From Halobacillus kuroshimensis DSM 18393 (lineage in GTDB: Bacteria > Bacillota > Bacilli > Bacillales > Halobacillaceae), in NCBI RefSeq assembly GCF_000425705.1, contig NZ_AUDY01000010.1:62001-126000 (forward strand): 64,000 bases of DNA. Direction: 5' to 3'. Positions 26,190-34,923 of this stretch are shown in pieces. Both the position numbers and the translations under genes were made by a program. How positions within the stretch are numbered: position 1 is the stretch's first letter; each line of letters starts with the position of its first letter. The notes beneath the pieces are model-generated. The model was given only the letters and a program-made list of their open reading frames with translations, was not told the DNA's origin and did no database searches.

Positions 26190-27158
26190 ATGAGTCTGAA
26201 ACAGATATATAAGTGGGCCGGCTTAATTGCCGGGGCGGCAGTCCTGCTTGTCGTATTCATGACCACATGGTACACCGTTGATGAGTCTGAGCAGGCGGTC
26301 GTGCTTACGTTCGGAGAAGCAGAGGATGGCATTACAGAGCCCGGTCTTCATTTTAAGATGCCGTGGCCTGTGCAGGAAGTAGAGAAAATGTCCAAGGAAA
26401 CATTCAGCCTTGATTTTGGTTTTGATGAAGAAGGAGAAGAGGCTGATAAAGTGACAATGATTACAGGAGACGACATGATTGTGCAGGCAGATCTTGTCGT
26501 ACAATGGAAAATCACAGATCCATCCGGTTATTTATTTGCATCGGAGAACCCTGAGCAGGTGCTGTTTAACGCCACCTCTTCAACACTGAGAGGGGTCATA
26601 GGCAGCAGTGAAATTGATGAAGCGTTAACATCAGGAAAAGCTGAAATCGAAAATGAAGTCAGAGAAGACCTTGTCCGCCTGATTGAAGGCTATGAGATTG
26701 GAATATCCATCATAGATGTCCGTCTGCAGGAGGTGGACCTGCCAAACGAAGACGTCCGTAGTGCCTTCACGAAGGTGACGGATGCGCGTGAACAAAAACA
26801 AAGTAAAGTGAATGAAGCCGAAAAGTATGCGAACCAGATGCGGGAGGAAGCCAAAGGTGAGAAAGATGCCATTATACAAAGAGCGGAAGGGGACAAGGTG
26901 GACAGGGTCCGGACAGCGGAAGGAGCAGTGTCCAAATTTGATGCACTGCTAAGTGAATATCAAGGCAATGAAAGTGTAACAAGGGAGCGTCTTGTCATGG
27001 AAACGCTCGAGGAAGTCCTGCCTGAAGCAGATGTGTATGTCATGAACGATGACGGAGATACGATGAAGTACCTTCCTCTTCAGCAGCAGAATCAGCCCGC
27101 CGCACCTGCACAGGAAGAGGACGGGGAAACAGAACAAGAAGAGGAGGAGCAATCATGA
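26190..27158 (+). CDS. hflK: HflK, SPFH-family modulator of FtsH
   Basis: 322 residues. One N-terminal membrane helix (~10-27), then the SPFH/band-7 domain (DESEQAVVLTFGEAE, EPGLHFKMPWP) to ~210, a charged coiled coil (EAEKYANQMREEAKGEKDA) and an acidic, Gln-rich tail. HflK pairs with HflC in a large membrane cage around the FtsH protease and limits its activity. The hflC ATG overlaps the stop (ATGA). B. subtilis has polA directly after phoR, so the hflKC pair is an insertion relative to that genome. Confidence 0.92.
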   Translation: MSLKQIYKWAGLIAGAAVLLVVFMTTWYTVDESEQAVVLTFGEAEDGITEPGLHFKMPWPVQEVEKMSKETFSLDFGFDEEGEEADKVTMITGDDMIVQADLVVQWKITDPSGYLFASENPEQVLFNATSSTLRGVIGSSEIDEALTSGKAEIENEVREDLVRLIEGYEIGISIIDVRLQEVDLPNEDVRSAFTKVTDAREQKQSKVNEAEKYANQMREEAKGEKDAIIQRAEGDKVDRVRTAEGAVSKFDALLSEYQGNESVTRERLVMETLEEVLPEADVYVMNDDGDTMKYLPLQQQNQPAAPAQEEDGETEQEEEEQS

Positions 27159-28084
27159 CCGACGATCGGATTCAGGATATCAATGAAAAGCAGCAGAAGG
27201 ATTTTCGGAAAATCATCAAAGGCGGCCTTGCTTTAGTGGCTGCTGCCGCATTGATATTGATCGCCCTCAGTTCTGTAGTGATTGTCAAAGAAGGGGAATA
27301 TAAGGTAGTAAGGCAGTTTGGTGATGTTATCAAAATCCATGAAAGCCCCGGCTTGAAATTCAAGATCCCGCTGATCCAGGAGGTATCCACGCTTTCTCAA
27401 AAGAAAATGGTGTATGACGTGGATGAGAAGGAAATCACAACGCTTGATAAGAAAAGGATGATCATTGATAACTATGCCGTCTGGAGCATATCTGACCCTG
27501 AGAAAATGATTTCCAATGCGAGAACAATGATGAGTGCAGAAGCGCGGATGGGAGAATTTATCTTTTCGATCGTCCGGGCGGAACTCGGGAAAATGAATTT
27601 CTCTGAAATCATCAATGAGGAAGAAAGCTCACGGGGGACACTGAACGAAGAAATTGCCAAGCGGGTGAATGAATACCTGGATCGTGATAATTACGGCATA
27701 GTCGTGGATGATGTCCGTATTAAGCGTTCGGATCTTCCGCAGGCGAACGAGGAGGCCGTGTTCAATCAGATGATCACGGACAGGGAAAAAATTGCCCAGA
27801 CGTATTTGTCGGAAGGGGAAGCAGAAAAAAGCCGTATCCGGGCTTCTGTGGATAGAGAAGTCAAAGAGATGCTGTCTACAGCCAGGGCCGATGCGGAAAA
27901 GATCCGGGCGGAAGGTGAGCAGGAGGCGGCACAGATCTATAACAATTCCTTCTCTGAGGATCCTGAATTTTATCAATTGTACCGAACGCTGGAATCATAC
28001 AAGAAAACCATTGACGGTGAAACAACGATTATTCTGCCACAGGGATCACCATACGCCGACCTGCTTCTCGGCTACTACGAATAA
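27155..28084 (+). CDS. hflC: HflC, SPFH-family partner of HflK
   Basis: 309 residues, ATG within the hflK stop. A membrane helix (~25-47) is followed by the SPFH domain (VVIVKEGEYKVVRQFGDVI, ESPGLKFKIP) and a helical region (ARADAEKIRAEGEQEAAQIYN) ending in FYQLYRTLESYKKT and a hydrophobic LLLGYYE end. These are the hallmarks of HflC. It acts with HflK on FtsH in the membrane. The terminator that follows is long and stable. Confidence 0.93.
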   Translation: MTDDRIQDINEKQQKDFRKIIKGGLALVAAAALILIALSSVVIVKEGEYKVVRQFGDVIKIHESPGLKFKIPLIQEVSTLSQKKMVYDVDEKEITTLDKKRMIIDNYAVWSISDPEKMISNARTMMSAEARMGEFIFSIVRAELGKMNFSEIINEEESSRGTLNEEIAKRVNEYLDRDNYGIVVDDVRIKRSDLPQANEEAVFNQMITDREKIAQTYLSEGEAEKSRIRASVDREVKEMLSTARADAEKIRAEGEQEAAQIYNNSFSEDPEFYQLYRTLESYKKTIDGETTIILPQGSPYADLLLGYYE

Positions 28085-28093
28085 CGGCGGGGT

Positions 28094-28150
28094 ACGCCTT
28101 TTCCTTCTCTCCATGAATCATGGTAGAATGAAGGAAAAGGCGTTTTCTTT
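28094..28150 (+). terminator. Terminator after hflC
   Basis: Outer 13-bp perfect stem CGCCTTTTCCTTC / GAAGGAAAAGGCG and inner stem CCATG / CATGG, followed by TTTTCTTT. Confidence 0.88.
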
Positions 28151-28236
28151 AAGGGAACACTGGAATAATTACGCTGGAAAATGCAGACGCTCCTCTTTAA
28201 AGGAGAGAAAGGCATTTCCGGTTAAGGAGTGAGTTT

Positions 28237-30876
28237 ATGGCTGAGAAAGTTGTATTGATTGATGGAAACAGTATCGCTTACCGGGCATTTTTTGCCCTGC
28301 CGCTGCTGAATAATGATAAAGGTGTGTACACAAACGCCGTCTATGGTTTTACGACAATGCTGCTTAAAATATTGGAAGAAGACCAGCCGGATCATCTGCT
28401 TGTCGCATTTGATGCCGGGAAAACGACTTTTCGTCATGAAACGTACCAGGAATACAAGGGTGGAAGGCAGAAAACACCATCTGAGCTGTCCGAACAGTTT
28501 CCTGTCCTAAAGGAACTGCTCGATGCGTTTGGAGTGAAATATTATCAGCTTCCGAACTATGAGGCAGATGACATTATCGGTACGCTGGCGACCCAGGCTG
28601 GAGAGAAAGGTCATGAGGTGAAGGTCATCTCCGGAGACAAGGATCTTCTGCAGCTGGTCAACGATCAGATCACGGTCAGCCTTACGAAAAAAGGGATTAC
28701 GAACGTCGATACATATACCCCTTCTTTCCTTATGGAAAAAATGGAGGTGCGGGCAGATCAGATTATCGACTTGAAAGCTCTTATGGGAGATAACTCCGAT
28801 AACATCCCGGGTGTTCCCGGTGTTGGAGAGAAAACGGCTGTTAAGCTGCTGAAGCAGTTTGATACGTTGGAAAACCTGTATGAGAACCTGGACGAGGTCA
28901 GTGGTAAAAAGCTGAAAGAAAAGCTGGAGACAAACCGCGGCAATGCTTTCATGAGTCAGCAGCTCGTAACCATCGAGAGAAATGCGCCGATTGATGTCAG
29001 CGTCGATACGATTGGCTATGAAGGATATCAAACCCAGCAGGTGAGCGGTTTCTTCAAAGAACTCGGCTTCCAGTCCCTGCTTCCGAGGATCCAGGAAGGC
29101 GGAGAAGGGGAGTCTGTGGCTGAGTCTCTGCCGGACATCGATGTGAAAGTTGTCGAAGAAGTAACACCCGATCTGTTTACAGGCGGGGAAGCGCTTGTCG
29201 TGGAGATGCTGTATGAAAACTATCATACCGCTCCAGTCGAAGGGATTGCCATCGTCAATGAGGATTCCAAAGTGGTCCTTTCTATGGAGAATGCCGTGAA
29301 GTCAGAAGCCTTTGTATCCTGGGCGGAGGATGCGTCCAAGGAAAAATGGGTCTTCGATGCAAAACAGACCGCTGTAGCTCTCATGAGACACGGCGTGGAC
29401 ATCAAAGGGATCAGCTTTGATCTGCTTCTTGCTTCCTACCTGCTGAACCCTTCTGAAAATAATCATGATATTCCTGCCATCGCCCATCGAATGGGGGAGA
29501 CAGCGGTCCAATATGATGAAGAGGTTTACGGAAAAGGAGCAAAAATGAAACGTCCGGAAGACGATCAAGTCGTCTACGAGCATATTGCAAGGAAGGCTGC
29601 AATTCTGTATAAGCTGAAAGGGAATATGGAGGAACAGCTGAAAGCCAATGAACAGTATGAGCTTCTCGTTGAGCTGGAAATGCCTCTGGCTGTTATTCTC
29701 GGGCGGATGGAGCACCGGGGTGTCTCGGTGGATGTCAGCCGTCTGCAGGAAATGGGGGCAGAGCTTGAAGAGCGCTTGAATAAAGTAGAACAGGAAGTCT
29801 ATGAGCTGGCGGGAGAAGAGTTCAACTTGAATTCTCCAAAACAGCTTGGACCGATTTTGTTCGAAAAACTCGGCCTTCCTGTCATTAAGAAAACGAAAAC
29901 AGGCTATTCCACCTCCGCAGATGTATTGGAACAGCTGGAGGATCAACATGAAATCATTTCTAAAATTTTGTTGAACCGACAGTTGTCCAAGTTGAAATCC
30001 ACCTATATTGAAGGACTGCTGAAGGTGGTTCATGAAGATACCGGTAAGATCCACACCCGTTTCAATCAGGCGCTTACCCAGACAGGACGTTTGAGTTCCA
30101 CAGATCCGAACCTGCAGAACATTCCGATCCGGCTTGAGGAGGGACGGAAAATCCGCCAGGCGTTCATTCCGTCCAGGGAAGGCTGGGTCATGTTTGCCAG
30201 TGACTATTCCCAGATTGAACTGCGTGTACTGGCACACATTGCAGGGGATGAGAAGCTGATTGAAGCGTTCCGTGAAGATAAGGACATTCACACTCAGACC
30301 GCCTCGGAGGTTTTCGGTGTGCCGGCTTCGGACGTAACGGGTGAAATGCGCAGGCAGGCGAAAGCCGTCAACTTCGGCATCGTCTATGGAATCAGTGATT
30401 ATGGCTTGTCACAAAGTCTCGGCATATCGAGAAAAGAAGCCCAGGCGTTCATCGATAAATACCTGGAAAGTTATCCGGGAGTCAAAACCTATATGGAAGA
30501 GTCTGTCCGTGAAGCGAAGGAAACGGGCTATGTGCGGACGTTCATGAACCGCAGGCGTTATCTTCCGGATATTACAAGCCGGAATTTCAATAAACGCAGC
30601 TTTGCTGAGCGGACGGCAATGAATACCCCGATCCAGGGCAGTGCGGCTGATGTCATTAAAAAAGCCATGATCGATCTGGAAGAAAAGCTCCAGGAAGAAA
30701 AGATGGAAGCAAGAGTTCTCCTGCAGGTGCACGATGAACTCATCATTGAAGCGCCGGAAGCCGAAATTAAAAAGCTGGAAACGCTCGTCGCAGATGTTAT
30801 GGAAAACACCGTAGAGCTTGATGTACCATTGAAAGTGGATTCCTCTTATGGAAATACATGGTACGACGCGAAATAA
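28237..30876 (+). CDS. polA: DNA polymerase I
   Basis: 879 residues, ATG behind AAGGAGTGAG. The 5'-3' exonuclease domain (~1-290) has LIDGNSIAYRAFFA, ADDIIGTLA and LMGDNSDNIPGVPGVGEKTA. The middle domain (~310-480) has the 3'-5' exonuclease fold, but the first catalytic Asp/Glu pair is not evident (LVVEMLYENYH), so it is probably inactive, as in Bacillus and Taq enzymes. The polymerase domain (~490-879) has motif A DYSQIELR (~655), the O-helix region RRQAKAVNFGIVYG and motif C QVHDEL (~831). Used for Okazaki fragment maturation and repair. Confidence 0.97.
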   Translation: MAEKVVLIDGNSIAYRAFFALPLLNNDKGVYTNAVYGFTTMLLKILEEDQPDHLLVAFDAGKTTFRHETYQEYKGGRQKTPSELSEQFPVLKELLDAFGVKYYQLPNYEADDIIGTLATQAGEKGHEVKVISGDKDLLQLVNDQITVSLTKKGITNVDTYTPSFLMEKMEVRADQIIDLKALMGDNSDNIPGVPGVGEKTAVKLLKQFDTLENLYENLDEVSGKKLKEKLETNRGNAFMSQQLVTIERNAPIDVSVDTIGYEGYQTQQVSGFFKELGFQSLLPRIQEGGEGESVAESLPDIDVKVVEEVTPDLFTGGEALVVEMLYENYHTAPVEGIAIVNEDSKVVLSMENAVKSEAFVSWAEDASKEKWVFDAKQTAVALMRHGVDIKGISFDLLLASYLLNPSENNHDIPAIAHRMGETAVQYDEEVYGKGAKMKRPEDDQVVYEHIARKAAILYKLKGNMEEQLKANEQYELLVELEMPLAVILGRMEHRGVSVDVSRLQEMGAELEERLNKVEQEVYELAGEEFNLNSPKQLGPILFEKLGLPVIKKTKTGYSTSADVLEQLEDQHEIISKILLNRQLSKLKSTYIEGLLKVVHEDTGKIHTRFNQALTQTGRLSSTDPNLQNIPIRLEEGRKIRQAFIPSREGWVMFASDYSQIELRVLAHIAGDEKLIEAFREDKDIHTQTASEVFGVPASDVTGEMRRQAKAVNFGIVYGISDYGLSQSLGISRKEAQAFIDKYLESYPGVKTYMEESVREAKETGYVRTFMNRRRYLPDITSRNFNKRSFAERTAMNTPIQGSAADVIKKAMIDLEEKLQEEKMEARVLLQVHDELIIEAPEAEIKKLETLVADVMENTVELDVPLKVDSSYGNTWYDAK

Positions 30877-30892
30877 GTAAGGAGAATGAGAG

Positions 30893-31732
30893 ATGCCCGA
30901 ATTACCAGAAGTGGAAACTGTAAGAAAAACGTTAAAGCATTTAACTGTAGGAAAAGAAATAAAGGATGTCTCCATTTTCTGGGGGAACATCATTAAACAG
31001 CCGAAGGATCCCAATGCCTTTGGTGACCTGCTTAGAGGACAATCCATCAAGGATATTGATCGCAAGGGGAAATTTCTCATTTTCCACCTTGATGACATTG
31101 CCCTCGTTTCCCATCTGCGGATGGAGGGGAAATTCGGCGTTTATGATGGAACGCTTGAAAAACCGAAGCATACTCATGTGATTTTCCATTTTACAGATGG
31201 AACAGAGCTCCGCTACAACGATGTCCGGAAGTTCGGCACGATGCATGCGTTTAAAAAGGGCGAAGAAGCCTTGAATAAACCATTGGTCCAGCTCGGCCCC
31301 GATCCTTTCGATGAGGCCTTCACCCTCGATTATTTTCATCAGAGGCTGCTGAAAACAAGCCGCAACATGAAGGCGGTCCTCCTGGATCAGTCCATTGTTG
31401 CCGGCCTTGGCAATATCTATGTAGATGAAGCGCTGTTCCGAGCCGGACTACATCCGGAACGGACGGCGAATACGCTGACGAGAGAAGAGGCCGAAAGCAT
31501 CCGGGAAGCGAGCATCACGGTTATTCTAGAGGCAATCGAGCAGGGAGGCACAACGATCCGCTCCTACTTAAACAGCCAGGGTGAAATCGGAATGTTCCAA
31601 CAGCAGCTCCGTGTGTATGGTAAACAGGATATGGAGTGCCTGAACTGTGGGACACCGATTGTTAAGACAAAAGTCGGCGGCAGGGGCACGCACGTCTGTC
31701 CAGTCTGCCAGCCGCTTCACGTATCTGAATAA
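30893..31732 (+). CDS. mutM: Formamidopyrimidine-DNA glycosylase
   Basis: 279 residues, starting MPELPEVE: the catalytic Pro2 and Glu3 of the Fpg family. The DRKGKFL loop carries the conserved lysine, LGNIYVDEALF the helix-two-turn-helix, and the C-terminus the zinc finger (CLNC, 16 residues, CPVC). It removes 8-oxoguanine and formamidopyrimidines and nicks the abasic site. It follows polA by 16 bases, in a repair-linked transcript continuing to coaE. Confidence 0.96.
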   Translation: MPELPEVETVRKTLKHLTVGKEIKDVSIFWGNIIKQPKDPNAFGDLLRGQSIKDIDRKGKFLIFHLDDIALVSHLRMEGKFGVYDGTLEKPKHTHVIFHFTDGTELRYNDVRKFGTMHAFKKGEEALNKPLVQLGPDPFDEAFTLDYFHQRLLKTSRNMKAVLLDQSIVAGLGNIYVDEALFRAGLHPERTANTLTREEAESIREASITVILEAIEQGGTTIRSYLNSQGEIGMFQQQLRVYGKQDMECLNCGTPIVKTKVGGRGTHVCPVCQPLHVSE

Positions 31733-31776
31733 ACAGCCATATACTATCCCACTTCCATGTTAGAGGAGTGGGCGGT

Positions 31777-32373
31777 ATGGGCATCGGGATGTTCATTTTT
31801 TTATTTGTTACAGCCGTAAGTGTCGACAGCTTCGGGATTGGCTGCGTGCTCGGGTTGAAAAAAGTAAAGCTCGCATTCTGGGGCATTGTGGTGATTGCCT
31901 CTGTTTCAGGTATAGTCTTTCTTCTTTCCTCCTATTTCGGTCAGCTGCTCGTTCAAGTTGTCAAACCGGAAATGGCGGAAAATGCTGGAGCTGTTGCCTT
32001 AATAGGTATCGGCATGTATTTTTTAAGACAGTTTTTTAAACAACATACCGAGGATCAGCAGGACCCCTGGCTGCACCCCGCAAAAGTTTTGAATGATCCA
32101 GTGACCGCTGATGTGGATAAGTCCGGAGGGATTCAAGGTAAAGAAGTGTGGCTGCTTGGAACCGCCCTTTCCCTTGATACCATAGGGGCAGGCATCAGTG
32201 GAGCGCTGATCGGTCTCCCCGTTCTGTTGACGGGTGGACTTATCGCTTCATCTACGTTTCTTATGCTCGGAACTGGAATGATGGCCGGGGCAAAACTGAC
32301 GAACAGGGTGGAAAGTATCTCTATTCTCCCGGGGGTTCTATTGATTATCATCGGCTTGATCAAGCTATCGTAA
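31777..32373 (+). CDS. ytaF: Sporulation membrane protein YtaF
   Basis: 198 residues, ATG at 31777 eight bases after GAGGAG. Six hydrophobic helices (~2-20, ~28-48, ~58-75, ~115-135, ~140-165, ~175-195) in two related halves, each with an acidic Asp-containing helix (VSVDSFGIG, LSLDTIGAG). This repeat pattern relates YtaF to the MntP-type small exporters. In Bacillus it is annotated as a sporulation membrane protein. A transported ion is plausible but not shown. It is placed between mutM and coaE as in B. subtilis. Confidence 0.87.
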   Translation: MGIGMFIFLFVTAVSVDSFGIGCVLGLKKVKLAFWGIVVIASVSGIVFLLSSYFGQLLVQVVKPEMAENAGAVALIGIGMYFLRQFFKQHTEDQQDPWLHPAKVLNDPVTADVDKSGGIQGKEVWLLGTALSLDTIGAGISGALIGLPVLLTGGLIASSTFLMLGTGMMAGAKLTNRVESISILPGVLLIIIGLIKLS

Positions 32374-32385
32374 AGGAAGGGTTTT

Positions 32386-32985
32386 ATGACACTGGTCATT
32401 GGTTTAACCGGTAGTATCGCAAGTGGAAAAAGTACCGTATCCGGCATGTTCGATGAATGGGAGATTCCTGTCATCGATGCGGATCAAATATCGAGGGATG
32501 TCGTCCGCCCTGGTGAGCCCGCCTACGAGGACATCGTACGGGTTTTTGGGAAAGACGTCCTTTTTGATGATGGAACACTGGATCGCAAAAAGCTCGGGAA
32601 GGTGATTTTCAGCAGCGAAGGACGAAGGAAAGAACTGAACGATATCGTTCACCCTCGTGTCCGGGAAGAAATGATCCGGCGGCGGGAATCTTATAAAACA
32701 AAAGAGGCCAAAGCGGTCGTTCTGGATATTCCCCTTCTTTTTGAGAGCGGACTGACGGATTATGTAGAAAAGGTGCTTGTCGTTGCAGTCGATGAGGAAA
32801 CACAGCTCCAACGGCTGATGGAACGGGATGGTTCATCGAGGGAAGATGCACAGGAGCGGATCGCCTCGCAGATTCCTGTCAGCCGCAAATCGGAAATGGC
32901 GGATGCGGTTATCGATAATAATGGAACGAAAGAGGAAAGCTTTCACCAATTAAGAGACATACTTCACCGGTGGGACCTCGTATAA
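32386..32985 (+). CDS. coaE: Dephospho-CoA kinase
   Basis: 199 residues, ATG behind AAGGAAGGG. A P-loop GLTGSIASGKST (residues ~5-16), IDADQISRDVV (~31) and VLDIPLLFESGL (~110) are diagnostic. It phosphorylates the 3'-OH of dephospho-CoA, the last step of CoA synthesis. Last gene of the polA-mutM-ytaF-coaE run; its stop codon lies at the base of the terminator stem. Confidence 0.96.
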   Translation: MTLVIGLTGSIASGKSTVSGMFDEWEIPVIDADQISRDVVRPGEPAYEDIVRVFGKDVLFDDGTLDRKKLGKVIFSSEGRRKELNDIVHPRVREEMIRRRESYKTKEAKAVVLDIPLLFESGLTDYVEKVLVVAVDEETQLQRLMERDGSSREDAQERIASQIPVSRKSEMADAVIDNNGTKEESFHQLRDILHRWDLV

Positions 32986-33016
32986 TAACACGTCTGAGAA
33001 AGACGTGTTATTTTTG
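32984..33016 (+). terminator. Terminator after coaE
   Basis: Perfect 12-bp stem AATAACACGTCT / AGACGTGTTATT, loop GAGAA, then TTTG. It begins inside the coaE stop codon. Confidence 0.88.
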
Positions 33017-33037
33017 TGTAAAATTATTGAACCCACT

Positions 33038-33052
33038 TCAAAAGCGCTTACA
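33038..33052 (+). promoter_or_regulatory. cre-like site in the gapB promoter
   Basis: The core AAAAGCGCTTACA matches the right half and centre of WTGNAANCGNWNNCW; only the left TG is missing (two mismatches). It overlaps the -35 box and spacer. Confidence 0.45.
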
Positions 33053-33053
33053 A

Positions 33054-33064
33054 TATGTTATACT
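33054..33064 (+). promoter_or_regulatory. CcpN box 1 over the gapB -10
   Basis: TATGTTATACT is a full match to TRTGHYATAYW, the site bound by CcpN, which represses gapB and pckA during growth on glucose in B. subtilis. It overlaps the -10 box. Confidence 0.72.
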
Positions 33065-33087
33065 AATCCTAGAAATGATCCAAAAAG

Positions 33088-33098
33088 TATATCATATA
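33088..33098 (+). promoter_or_regulatory. CcpN box 2 downstream of the gapB promoter
   Basis: TATATCATATA matches TRTGHYATAYW at 10 of 11 positions and lies 34 bases after box 1, on about the same helix face. Paired CcpN boxes are usual. Confidence 0.6.
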
Positions 33099-33115
33099 TA
33101 GGGGGCTGGAACATC

Positions 33116-34150
33116 ATGGGGAAAACAAAGATCGCCATTAATGGCTTGGGAAGAATCGGACGTATGGTATTCAGACAGGCGGCAGTAGATGATACCGTGG
33201 AGCTTGTGGCTGTCAATGCCAGCTATCCTGCTGAAACGATCGCTCACATGGTGAAATATGACAGTGTTCATGGACGATTCGACGGAGAAGTACGTACGAT
33301 TCCTGAAGGGTTAATGGTAAATGGGAAGAAAATCAAGCTCTGTTCTACAAGAAACCCGGCTGAGCTCCCTTGGAAAGAGCTTGGTGTGGACATCGTAATC
33401 GAAGCTACCGGAAAGTTCCGTACGAAGGATGAGGCTGCTCTCCATCTGGATGCAGGTGCAAAAAAAGTCATCATTACAGCTCCGGGTAAGGAAGTCGATG
33501 CGACCATTGTGATGGGGGTCAATGAGGATTCCTATTCCCCTGAAACGCATGATGTTATTTCCAATGCTTCGTGCACGACCAACTGTCTGGCGCCGGTGGT
33601 CAAAGTGCTGGAAGATGAATTCGGTATTGAAAACGGCTTGATGACGACGGTTCATTCTTTTACCAATGATCAGAAGAACCTGGATAACCCTCACAAGGAT
33701 CTGCGGAGAGCCCGAGGGTGTACACAGTCGATCATACCGACCTCCACAGGAGCAGCCAAAGCCCTGGGAGATGTCATTCCAAGTATGAAGGGAAAGCTGA
33801 ACGGAATGGCTTTACGTGTACCGACACCGAACGTCTCTTTAGTGGATCTAGTCGTCGATCTGAAGAAAGCGGTTACGAAGGAAGAGTTGAATGAAGCGTT
33901 CGCATCTGCCTCACAGAGGGACATGAAAGGTATTCTGGAGTACAGCGATGAACCACTGGTATCCATTGATTACACGACTTCTCCGTCTTCCGCCATCATT
34001 GATGGGCTGTCCACACAGGTGATGGAAGGCTCAAAAGTGAAAGTGCTTGCCTGGTATGATAATGAGTGGGGCTACTCCTGCCGCGTCGTTGATCTGGCGA
34101 AATATGTGGGAAAATTATTGAAACAGGAAAGGACGGCGAGAGTGTCTTAA
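33116..34150 (+). CDS. gapB: Gluconeogenic glyceraldehyde-3-phosphate dehydrogenase GapB
   Basis: 344 residues. The ATG at 33116 is behind AGGGGGC; the longer frame would run through the promoter. Motifs: AINGLGRIGRMVFRQ (dinucleotide site), the catalytic Cys in SNASCTTNCLAPV and WYDNEWGYSCRVVDL. The lengthened loops, DLRRARGCTQSIIPT and the speD/nrdR neighbourhood match GapB rather than glycolytic GapA. In B. subtilis GapB works in the gluconeogenic direction and prefers NADP. CcpN boxes in the promoter agree with that role. Confidence 0.94.
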   Translation: MGKTKIAINGLGRIGRMVFRQAAVDDTVELVAVNASYPAETIAHMVKYDSVHGRFDGEVRTIPEGLMVNGKKIKLCSTRNPAELPWKELGVDIVIEATGKFRTKDEAALHLDAGAKKVIITAPGKEVDATIVMGVNEDSYSPETHDVISNASCTTNCLAPVVKVLEDEFGIENGLMTTVHSFTNDQKNLDNPHKDLRRARGCTQSIIPTSTGAAKALGDVIPSMKGKLNGMALRVPTPNVSLVDLVVDLKKAVTKEELNEAFASASQRDMKGILEYSDEPLVSIDYTTSPSSAIIDGLSTQVMEGSKVKVLAWYDNEWGYSCRVVDLAKYVGKLLKQERTARVS

Positions 34151-34212
34151 AGGACGCCTCTGATTCCGGGTGAAGACTCTTCACGGCCCTTTTCAGGCTT
34201 CTTAAATATATC

Positions 34213-34241
34213 TTGCAAAAACGGGATAAACCCTTTATACT
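34213..34241 (+). promoter_or_regulatory. SigmaA promoter for speD
   Basis: TTGCAA, 17 bases, TATACT. The predicted start near 34,248 leaves a 130-base untranslated leader. Confidence 0.75.
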
Positions 34242-34247
34242 TTCTTT

Positions 34248-34379
34248 TGAACTTCTGAATTTCAAAAATCTTCATGTCTACTCAAAGGGTTAGGACCTCT
34301 CAGGACTAACTTTCCCCCGTGGTAGTACATGGCCGCAATTTCAGAGGGGAAGAAGTTAATGTACAAAGGGGGATCCGTT
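34248..34379 (+). other. Structured leader of speD
   Basis: The leader contains a hairpin with arms GTTAG / CTAAC and an inner CCT / AGG (34290-34312 region), and GTACAT / ATGTAC arms (34325-34330 and 34359-34364) that bracket a purine-rich stretch close to the ribosome binding site. I recognise no known riboswitch class. Function unproven. Confidence 0.35.
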
Positions 34380-34757
34380 ATGGATACAATGGGAAGACAC
34401 GTAATTGCTGAACTATGGGATTGTAATGAATCAAAATTGAACGATATGTCGTATATAGAACAGGTTTTTGTTGATGCTGCACTCAAAGCCGGTGCAGAAG
34501 TGAGAGAGGTGGCTTTTCACAAGTTTGCCCCTCACGGTGTTAGTGGTGTTGTTATCATTTCAGAGTCACATCTGACGATACACAGCTTCCCGGAGCACGG
34601 ATATGCAAGCATTGACGTGTATACGTGTGGAGACCGGATCGATCCCAATGTAGCTGCGCACTACATTGTGGAAGCTTTGGAAGCCGGCCGGAACGAAACG
34701 GTTGAAGTACCAAGAGGAATGGGTCCTGTAGAAGTCAAGGAAGCCCGTGCTCTGTAA
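34380..34757 (+). CDS. speD: S-adenosylmethionine decarboxylase proenzyme
   Basis: 125 residues. ATG at 34380 behind AAAGGGGG; the in-frame upstream ATG has no ribosome binding site. Autocleavage at Glu62-Ser63 in [15 protein letters not shown] makes the pyruvoyl cofactor, with His68 and Cys83 (VYTCG) as conserved helper residues. Decarboxylated SAM donates aminopropyl groups for spermidine. It is nearly collinear with B. subtilis SpeD and is placed after gapB as in that genome. It has its own promoter and leader, so it is probably not simply a gapB operon member. Confidence 0.95.
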   Translation: MDTMGRHVIAELWDCNESKLNDMSYIEQVFVDAALKAGAEVREVAFHKFAPHGVSGVVIISESHLTIHSFPEHGYASIDVYTCGDRIDPNVAAHYIVEALEAGRNETVEVPRGMGPVEVKEARAL

Positions 34758-34771
34758 ATGCACAAAATGAG

Positions 34772-34806
34772 AAAGTCATGCAGGAGGTTCTGCATGGCTT
34801 TTTTTC
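34772..34806 (+). terminator. Terminator after speD
   Basis: GTCATGCAG / CTGCATGGC (one G-U pair), loop GAGGTT, then TTTTTTTT. Confidence 0.9.
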
Positions 34807-34923
34807 TGCTTTCCTATTGGATAAAGCTGTCTGCTCTCTCCTTCTGTAAAACCGTTTCTAATTTTTTAAAGTCATGTTAAAATAAATTAAGATTATGTCG
34901 AATGGACTGAAGGAGTCAGATTA

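Larger units (their letters stand above)
33037..33064 (+). promoter_or_regulatory. SigmaA promoter for gapB
   Basis: TTCAAA (33037-33042), 16 bases, TATACT (33059-33064). It is covered by both a cre-like site and a CcpN box. Confidence 0.6.

Noticed and set aside
33005-33115. An upstream 37-residue extension of GapB.
   Set aside because: It would translate through the gapB promoter and CcpN box 1; the ATG at 33116 has AGGGGGC.
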